Below, piece by piece: positions 31,942 through 34,602 of a stretch of 34,602 nucleotides of DNA. Source of the stretch: Thermoplasmata archaeon (GTDB lineage: Archaea > Thermoplasmatota > E2 > UBA202 > JdFR-43); the NCBI GenBank assembly GCA_021162065.1, contig JAGGZK010000037.1, positions 1 through 34,602 on the forward strand, written 5' to 3'. The stretch's first letter is position 1; every line of letters begins with the position of its first letter. The translations under genes and the position numbers were made by a program. Below the pieces are notes generated by a model that searched no databases, was not told where the DNA came from, and saw only the letters and a list, made by a program, of their open reading frames with translations.

Positions 31942-32632
31942 ATGCAATCAGAGCGGTTATTGCTATGGATATAAGGTTGACATCGCTGTTGGTTATTATG
32001 GTGTTCTCCCCTCTTAATGAGCCGCTATAGCCGCCCTGAAATGTGGCTCCCAGCACAGAATCAATATGGCATCCAAGAAGGGCGAGAAGTATTGATAGAA
32101 ATATCTCCGTCACCGTTAATCCAACAAGAAAATATCCTGCCACGGATATGATTAATGCTCCAATAAGTGCCATTCCCTCCCCAAGCCATGAGATGGCGCC
32201 ATTTGTTCCCGGTTTAACAGGTTTCATATTGGTGATGATATACGCCTTATCTGAAAGAACTCCAAGCTCTGAAGCAAGAGTGTCTGCCATGGCGACGGAT
32301 ATGGCGGCAACGAAGGGAAGCGCAAGATTATGCTCCACAGAAAAGAGAGCGAGTATGGCAGGCACCGAGCCGTTGGCAATCACATTCATGGTTTTTCTTC
32401 CATATCCTTCGTGCAATCTTCTCCTTTTCAGATTGTGTTTGTATCTCGTGGCGGCGGAGCCAATCACAAAGAAAATAAGGAGAAGGGAAAACCATCCTAT
32501 GCCGCCTGTAAATATTATCACCCCTCCTATTATGAGGGCCATCACCGTGCCGCCCACATCCAGTATCCTGTATCTCACGCTTATGAGTGCAAACACCACG
32601 CATATGGCTGCCTTTATCGCTATCTCAATCAT
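31919..32632 (-). CDS. DUF92/TMEM19 family membrane protein
   Basis: This 237-residue integral membrane protein belongs to DUF92 (PF01940). About six or seven hydrophobic helices are seen, with the conserved loop segments [20 protein letters not shown] (about 67-86) and [15 protein letters not shown] (about 113-127). Other family segments are [12 protein letters not shown] and [15 protein letters not shown]. Plant VTE6, a phytyl-phosphate kinase, is in this family, so a role with isoprenoid phosphates is conceivable in an archaeon with isoprenoid lipids; this is inference only. Its ATG overlaps the rtcB stop (ATGA), placing it third in the archease-rtcB operon. Confidence 0.87.
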   Translation of the reverse strand: MIEIAIKAAICVVFALISVRYRILDVGGTVMALIIGGVIIFTGGIGWFSLLLIFFVIGSAATRYKHNLKRRRLHEGYGRKTMNVIANGSVPAILALFSVEHNLALPFVAAISVAMADTLASELGVLSDKAYIITNMKPVKPGTNGAISWLGEGMALIGALIISVAGYFLVGLTVTEIFLSILLALLGCHIDSVLGATFQGGYSGSLRGENTIITNSDVNLISIAITALIAFIIVEAF

Positions 32633-34092
32633 CCTTTTACCACTCCCAGGGGTCGCATTTTCGCCACTTTGAGGGACAGACCGGCGCCATGGGTTGTTTC
32701 AACAACCTTGCTCACATCCTTATAGGCATCGGGACTCTCCTCAGCCATGACACTCCAGCTTGCGGCATGGGCGTATATGCCCTTGCTCTCCAGCATTCTT
32801 GCTATCTCCCTCCCATTCCATCTCCTTTTCGCCTGCTGTCTGCTCATCACTCTGCCTGCTCCATGGCAGGTGGAGCCGAAGGTTTCCTCCGATTCATCCG
32901 TGCCCCGCAGGAGGTAGCTTTCGGTTCCCATATCTCCAGGAATAAGAACGGGCTGTCCCACTTTGCTGTACTTTGCCGGCACTTCCTTTCTGCTGGGTCC
33001 GAAAGAGCGAGTTGCTCCCTTTCTGTGAACATACAGCATCTTCTTCTCGCCATCCACCACATGTTCCTCCAGCTTGGCTATGTTGTGGCACACATCATAT
33101 ACAATATGCATTCCCATTTCCTCAGCATCCCTCTTGAGCACATTCTCGAAGGACTGGCGGACCCAGTGAACAATCATCTGCCTGTTTGCCCATGCAAAGT
33201 TGGCGCCGCACGCCATGGCTTTGAAGTAATTTTCTCCCTCCCTGCTTTTTACGGGAGCGCATGCCAGCTGCCTGTCGGGCAGGGAAATGTTATATTTTCT
33301 TACCGCATTTTCAAAAACTCTCAGGTAGTCGGAACATATCTGATGCCCGCAACCTCTTGAGCCGGTGTGAATCATGACAACTATCTGATCCTTTTCCACT
33401 CCATATGCCTTTGCCGCCTCCTCATCGTAAATCTCCGCCACCCTCTGGATTTCCAGAAAATGATTGCCCGCTCCCAACGAGCCCACCTGTGATTTACCCC
33501 TCTCCTTTGCTTTCTCCGATACAAGGCCGGCATCAGCCACCTCCATCCTCCCATTTTCTTCAAGATATTCCAAATCTTCGTCCCATCCATAACCCTGGTC
33601 GACAGCCCATTTTGCTCCCAGCTCCAGCACCTCATCCAGCTGGGCTCTGTTTAGCTGCACTCTTGCCTTGCTTCCCACACCGGAAGGCACATTTTTGAAA
33701 AGCTCGTCCACCAGTTGCCTTATGGCGCTTTTATCCAGGTCAGATACCCTAAGATCTGTCCTCACCAGCCGCACACCGCAGTTTATGTCGAAGCCGACAC
33801 CTCCTGGAGAGATAACACCCTCTTCAGCATCAGTGGCGGCAACGCCTCCTATTGGAAAGCCGTAGCCCCAATGGATGTCGGGCATGGCCATGGACTTCCC
33901 CACTATGCCCGGCAGGGTGGCGACATTGGCCGCCTGCTCAGGGGCGTTGTCCTTCTTTATGCTGTCCAGCATGTCGGGGCTGGCATATATCACGGCAGGA
34001 ACTCTCATTTTCAGATTTCCCTTTATTCCTCTATAGCTTTTGGGTATCTGATATCTGTATTCTCCTATCTTCTCAAGCGGACCTTCCCACAT
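32629..34092 (-). CDS. rtcB: RtcB, tRNA-splicing RNA ligase
   Basis: This 487-residue protein joins 2',3'-cyclic-phosphate and 5'-OH RNA ends using GTP and Mn2+, sealing tRNA exons after intron removal. The metal-binding and catalytic residues seen in characterised archaeal RtcB are present: Asp 102 and Cys 105 (GFDINCG), His 211 (GAGNHF), His 242 (IHTGSRG), His 336 (DVCHN) and the expected guanylylated His 410 (CHGAGR). No intein interrupts it. Length is standard. GGGTGAG just before the ATG at 34092 selects this start, which is 10 bases after the archease stop. Confidence 0.96.
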   Translation of the reverse strand: MWEGPLEKIGEYRYQIPKSYRGIKGNLKMRVPAVIYASPDMLDSIKKDNAPEQAANVATLPGIVGKSMAMPDIHWGYGFPIGGVAATDAEEGVISPGGVGFDINCGVRLVRTDLRVSDLDKSAIRQLVDELFKNVPSGVGSKARVQLNRAQLDEVLELGAKWAVDQGYGWDEDLEYLEENGRMEVADAGLVSEKAKERGKSQVGSLGAGNHFLEIQRVAEIYDEEAAKAYGVEKDQIVVMIHTGSRGCGHQICSDYLRVFENAVRKYNISLPDRQLACAPVKSREGENYFKAMACGANFAWANRQMIVHWVRQSFENVLKRDAEEMGMHIVYDVCHNIAKLEEHVVDGEKKMLYVHRKGATRSFGPSRKEVPAKYSKVGQPVLIPGDMGTESYLLRGTDESEETFGSTCHGAGRVMSRQQAKRRWNGREIARMLESKGIYAHAASWSVMAEESPDAYKDVSKVVETTHGAGLSLKVAKMRPLGVVKG

Positions 34093-34102
34093 TTTCTCAC
34101 CC

Positions 34103-34510
34103 TCATATGTCAAATAATACTCTAATGAGCACTCCTTTTTTATCTCTTTTTATTTCCAGCATGTGATATGTAACCGCCTTTATCTCCACACCATAACCGT
34201 GCTTTTCCCTGCTGTACTCCTCGCCATATGCCACGCCAACAAGTTTTTTGTCTATTGCGACATCAAATCTTCCGAAGACAAGGCCTTCCACGTCATGAAT
34301 ATAAAGAAGTTCTGACAGCCAGTCCACCAGAAGCATTTCCTCGTCCCCTTCATGGGGTATTTCCACCCTCCTTTCCACCTTTTCCTCTATTTTTGCATCA
34401 TTGGTGATTATGGCAAACATTCCTCTGGCTGCTTCCTCGAAGGCCTCCTCAAGTGTTTTTCCTCTTGCCTCTATCCCCACATCTGCGGTGTGCTCAATAA
34501 TTTTATACAC
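34103..34510 (-). CDS. Archease, activator of RtcB
   Basis: This 135-residue protein is archease, which speeds the guanylylation and turnover of RtcB. The N-terminal [11 protein letters not shown], with the metal-binding Asp, and the middle [17 protein letters not shown] are diagnostic. The conserved acidic end LFDI closes the protein. The start is a GTG at 34510, giving [17 protein letters not shown]-like element centred 24 bases upstream predicts a leaderless GTG start. It leads an operon with rtcB and the DUF92 gene. Confidence 0.94.
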   Translation of the reverse strand: MYKIIEHTADVGIEARGKTLEEAFEEAARGMFAIITNDAKIEEKVERRVEIPHEGDEEMLLVDWLSELLYIHDVEGLVFGRFDVAIDKKLVGVAYGEEYSREKHGYGVEIKAVTYHMLEIKRDKKGVLIRVLFDI

Positions 34511-34528
34511 GTGTGAGAAAAAAGGCGC

Positions 34529-34538
34529 ATTATAAAAA
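34529..34538 (-). promoter_or_regulatory. TATA box of the archease-rtcB-DUF92 operon
   Basis: TTTTTATAAT on the minus strand is centred about 24 bases before the GTG at 34510, predicting a leaderless message. Confidence 0.6.
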
Positions 34539-34554
34539 TATTGGGGAGGGTAAG

Positions 34555-34560
34555 AAAAAA
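34555..34560 (-). terminator. Possible oligo-T terminator of a gene beyond the window
   Basis: The minus strand reads GGG followed by six T here, about 20 bases before the archease TATA box. Oligo-T runs end transcription in archaea, so this could terminate a minus-strand gene lying to the right. No such gene is visible in the remaining 42 bases. Confidence 0.25.
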
Positions 34561-34602
34561 CCCGGAAGGCGTGGAGGCATCTTACACTCCCCTCCCCATT
34601 TA

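Overview
This is a gene-dense archaeal chromosome segment. The archaeal S10-type ribosomal protein cluster with aIF1 and the RNase P protein Rpp29 inside it, an archaeal leucyl-tRNA synthetase, AglB, Dph6, a DRG-type GTPase, a METTL5-like methyltransferase and RtcB with archease all point to a euryarchaeon. A member of the Thermoplasmatota seems most likely, but the lineage is an inference from gene style. Many genes have a TATA-like box centred about 24-28 bases before the start codon, so leaderless transcripts look common. No tRNA, rRNA, CRISPR array or insertion sequence was recognised. No stretch over 300 bases lacks a gene; the longest gap is 212-422.

Layout. 1-794 is AT-rich: the start of a membrane protein (minus) and a winged-helix regulator. 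787-4491 holds an RND/MMPL exporter, an AbrB-type protein, and a two-gene unit of a free-methionine-sulfoxide-reductase-like GAF protein and a flavodoxin. 4612-12514 is one ribosomal run: L3, L4, L23, L2, S19, L22, S3, L29, aIF1, Rpp29, S17, L14, L24, S4e, L5, S14. It stops after S14, where most archaea continue with S8, L6, L32e and others. S3 carries an extra helix-hairpin-helix domain and L24 a long glutamate-rich tail. A CNNM/CBS protein and Dph6 follow, then (minus) an orphan membrane protein and a PolX polymerase.

16797-20661 carries AglB with added surface-type beta domains and an AhpD-like protein. It is followed by the DRG-type GTPase (minus), LeuRS, a YbjQ protein with a small membrane partner, and a secreted PKD protein. 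26363-30071 (minus) is a three-gene unit: two paralogous B12-binding-type radical SAM proteins and a DUF362 iron-sulfur protein that is broken by a one-base frameshift. Its promoter carries a conspicuous palindromic operator, and a secreted glutamine-amidotransferase-fold protein is transcribed divergently from the same gap. The window ends with a METTL5-like methyltransferase and an archease-RtcB-DUF92 operon.

The best candidate for an undescribed system is the operator-controlled radical SAM pair with its Fe-S partner and divergent secreted protein (26363-31288). Its substrate cannot be read from sequence. Other points of interest are the enlarged S3 and L24, the extended AglB, and the near-universal overlap of convergent gene ends.
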